Positions 1 through 8,096 of a stretch of DNA of 8,096 nucleotides are shown here, piece after piece. Position numbers and translations under genes: made by a program. Below the pieces are notes generated by a model. That model had not been told where the DNA came from and did not search any database. It saw only the letters and a list, made by a program, of their open reading frames with translations. Source of the DNA: Phycisphaerales bacterium UBA1926 (lineage in GTDB: Bacteria > Planctomycetota > Phycisphaerae > Phycisphaerales > UBA1924); NCBI GenBank assembly GCA_002337215.1, contig DDFO01000003.1, positions 26,591 to 34,686 of the forward strand, in the 5' to 3' direction. Every line of letters starts with the position of its first letter. The first letter of the stretch is position 1.

Positions 1-2880
<2,880 letters not shown>

Positions 2881-2934
2881 GTTTCTCGGGGCGTGCTCTC
2901 GGGTATGCCGGTTTGATCTGAATCACGAACACTC

Positions 2935-2965
2935 CGGACAGGGCGGCGGAAACGAGCCCGGTCCG
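2935..2965 (+). promoter_or_regulatory. Predicted RNA hairpin 1 in rpoB-rpoC spacer
   Basis: The arms are CGGAC (2935-2939) plus GGGC (2941-2944), pairing with GCCC (2956-2959) plus GTCCG (2961-2965). This gives nine base pairs with one A-G mismatch (2940/2960) and an 11-base purine-rich loop. No T run follows, so it does not look like an intrinsic terminator. Its role is unknown. It could be an mRNA processing or stability element, or it could be incidental pairing in GC-rich DNA. Confidence 0.45.
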
Positions 2966-2974
2966 TCAGACAAA

Positions 2975-2993
2975 GGCCGAGACACGATCGGCC
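2975..2993 (+). promoter_or_regulatory. Predicted RNA hairpin 2 just upstream of rpoC ribosome binding site
   Basis: GGCCGA (2975-2980) and TCGGCC (2988-2993) are perfectly complementary around a 7-base loop, GACACGA. The stem ends two bases before the rpoC Shine-Dalgarno stretch that begins at 2996. It therefore leaves that site exposed and does not sequester it. A position this close could affect ribosome access or mRNA stability, but that is inference and no function is established. Confidence 0.45.
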
Positions 2994-2995
2994 GC

Positions 2996-3005
2996 AGGAA
3001 GGTGA
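2996..3005 (+). promoter_or_regulatory. Shine-Dalgarno sequence of rpoC
   Basis: The stretch AGGAAGGTGA contains AGGTGA (3000-3005), complementary to the 16S rRNA 3' end, with a 7-base spacer to the ATG at 3013. It supports 3013 as the rpoC start and shows that rpoC is translated from its own site and not by tight coupling to rpoB, whose stop is 132 bases upstream. Confidence 0.85.
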
Positions 3006-3012
3006 AGCTGAC

Positions 3013-7385
<4,373 letters not shown>

Positions 7386-7389
<4 letters not shown>

Positions 7390-7400
7390 CCCCGGGTCAG
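7386..7400 (+). repeat. Short inverted repeat over the rpoC stop codon
   Basis: CTGACCC (7386-7392) and GGGTCAG (7394-7400) are perfect inverted arms around a single C. As RNA, six pairs with a 3-base loop are plausible. The left arm contains the rpoC TGA stop (7387-7389). No T run follows, so it is not a terminator by itself. It sits 20 bases before the real terminator stem, so the transcript end would carry two stems. Confidence 0.5.
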
Positions 7401-7420
7401 ACAACCCACTCCCACACAAG

Positions 7421-7445
7421 GCCCGGGCGCACGCCCGGGCTTTTT
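7421..7445 (+). terminator. Intrinsic terminator of the rpoBC operon
   Basis: Two copies of the self-complementary octamer GCCCGGGC (7421-7428 and 7433-7440) form an 8-bp all-GC stem with a 4-base loop, GCAC. Five T residues (7441-7445) follow immediately. This is a textbook Rho-independent terminator on the + strand, 31 bases after the rpoC stop. On the opposite strand the stem would be followed by CTTGTGTG, with no good U tract, so it probably does not serve the convergent dinB gene. Confidence 0.93.
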
Positions 7446-7463
7446 CGTGCGCTCACCCGATGT

Positions 7464-8096
7464 TCAGGAGGCGTCCCCTTCGCGCTCCTCGCTCCCCGGA
7501 CCCCACTGCGCCCGCTTCCGGCTCCACGCCCCCGCCCGCCGGATCGCGTCGTCCCCGAACTTCGCCCGGATCGCGTCCGTCGCCTCGTCCACCCGCGTGC
7601 GCTTCTCGTCGCTCTCGCCGGCGAACAGCCCCAACTGCTCGCCGCCCGGTTCGCTCAACTGTCCCGCCCCCATCCCGATCAGCCGCACGGGCCGGAACGA
7701 ACCCGACGCCCACCGATCGAACAGCCCCAACGCCTCGGCCCACAGGTCGTCGGTCCGATCGGACTTGCTCCCGAGTGTCCCGGACCGAGTGATCGTCTCG
7801 AACGCCCCGTAGCGGATCTTCAGTGTCACCGTCCCCGCGACGCGCCCGTGCGCGCGCAGCCGACGCCCGACATCCTCGACCTGCCCCAGCAGCACGGCGC
7901 GCACCTCGTCGGCCTCGGTCAGATCTTCCCCGAACGTGCGCTCATGGCTGATCGTCTTCGCCTCTCGATCCGAGTGGACAGGCCGGTCGTCCTCACCGCG
8001 CGCGAGCCTTGCCAGGTGCCGTCCCGTGCGCTCGCCGAGGTTCGCGACGAGTGAGGACTCGTCCATCGCCCGGATGTCACCGATCGTGCGCAGCCC
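7464..8096 (-). CDS. dinB: DNA polymerase IV (Y-family, DinB), C-terminal part, 5' end outside window
   Basis: This is the C-terminal 210 residues of a Y-family translesion DNA polymerase, which copies past damaged bases with low fidelity. The frame runs open to the right edge, so the start and the palm and fingers catalytic domain lie beyond it; the ATG at 8066 is internal. The fragment begins in the thumb with GLRTIGDIRAM, a helix-hairpin-helix-like segment, followed by LGERTGRHLARLARGED. The linker KTISHERTFGEDLTE (fragment residues 47-61) is characteristic of DinB, and the little-finger domain follows (about 61-145), with VTLKIRY as a core strand. QLGLF at residues 154-158 (7623-7637) fits the consensus for binding the beta sliding clamp. 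It is followed by DEATDAIRAKFGDDAIRRA, a tail common in DinB proteins of GC-rich bacteria. It ends in TGA at 7464-7466. The gene converges on rpoC and is transcribed separately; its promoter is not in view. ImuB- or UmuC-type relatives are less likely because of the ISHERTF linker. Confidence 0.93.
   Translation of the reverse strand, partial: GLRTIGDIRAMDESSLVANLGERTGRHLARLARGEDDRPVHSDREAKTISHERTFGEDLTEADEVRAVLLGQVEDVGRRLRAHGRVAGTVTLKIRYGAFETITRSGTLGSKSDRTDDLWAEALGLFDRWASGSFRPVRLIGMGAGQLSEPGGEQLGLFAGESDEKRTRVDEATDAIRAKFGDDAIRRAGAWSRKRAQWGPGSEEREGDAS

Noticed and set aside
2913..2941. Possible promoter in the rpoB-rpoC spacer, starting at TTGATC
   Set aside because: The -35-like hexamer is fair, but no -10-like hexamer lies 16-18 bases downstream; the sequence there is GC-rich (GGACAG). 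Co-transcription with rpoB is the simpler reading.
8064..8066. ATG at 8066 (minus strand) as the dinB start
   Set aside because: The frame continues to the window edge with GLRTIGDIRA, a conserved DinB thumb segment, so the ATG is internal and the gene is cut by the edge.

Overview
This window is ordinary, highly conserved chromosomal core: the 3' two thirds of rpoB, the whole of rpoC, and the 3' third of a convergent dinB-type gene for a Y-family DNA polymerase. No mobile element, CRISPR array, RNA gene or defence-type system is visible. The DNA is very GC-rich with strongly GC-biased third codon positions, and all three genes end in TGA.

The organism is a GC-rich bacterium. Beta' carries a large trigger-loop insertion (SI3 type), beta carries a coiled insertion where E. 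coli has its residue 938-1040 insertion, and beta lacks the E. coli insertion near residues 1122-1180. The beta' C-terminal part also has an extra segment of a kind I recall from Bacteroidota-like and Planctomycetota-like polymerases. This argues against Actinobacteria and typical Proteobacteria. My best guess is a GC-rich member of Planctomycetota, perhaps Phycisphaerae, but that rests on memory of protein style and not on a search.

Layout: 1-2880 (+) is rpoB without its N-terminal part. 2881-3012 is a 132-base spacer with two predicted RNA hairpins followed by a good Shine-Dalgarno sequence. 3013-7389 (+) is complete rpoC. A small inverted repeat covers its stop codon, and a strong intrinsic terminator lies at 7421-7445 and closes the operon. 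7464-8096 (-) is the C-terminal part of DinB, converging on rpoC, with its start beyond the right edge.

RpoB and RpoC together make the catalytic core of RNA polymerase and are almost certainly co-transcribed. The DinB fragment is a separate transcription unit for translesion DNA synthesis. The most interesting observation is that beta' has lost three of the four cysteines of the otherwise conserved second zinc site (Zn2), in a region that aligns with E. coli without gaps. Secondary points are unusual residues in the rifampicin pocket of beta and the structured rpoB-rpoC spacer.
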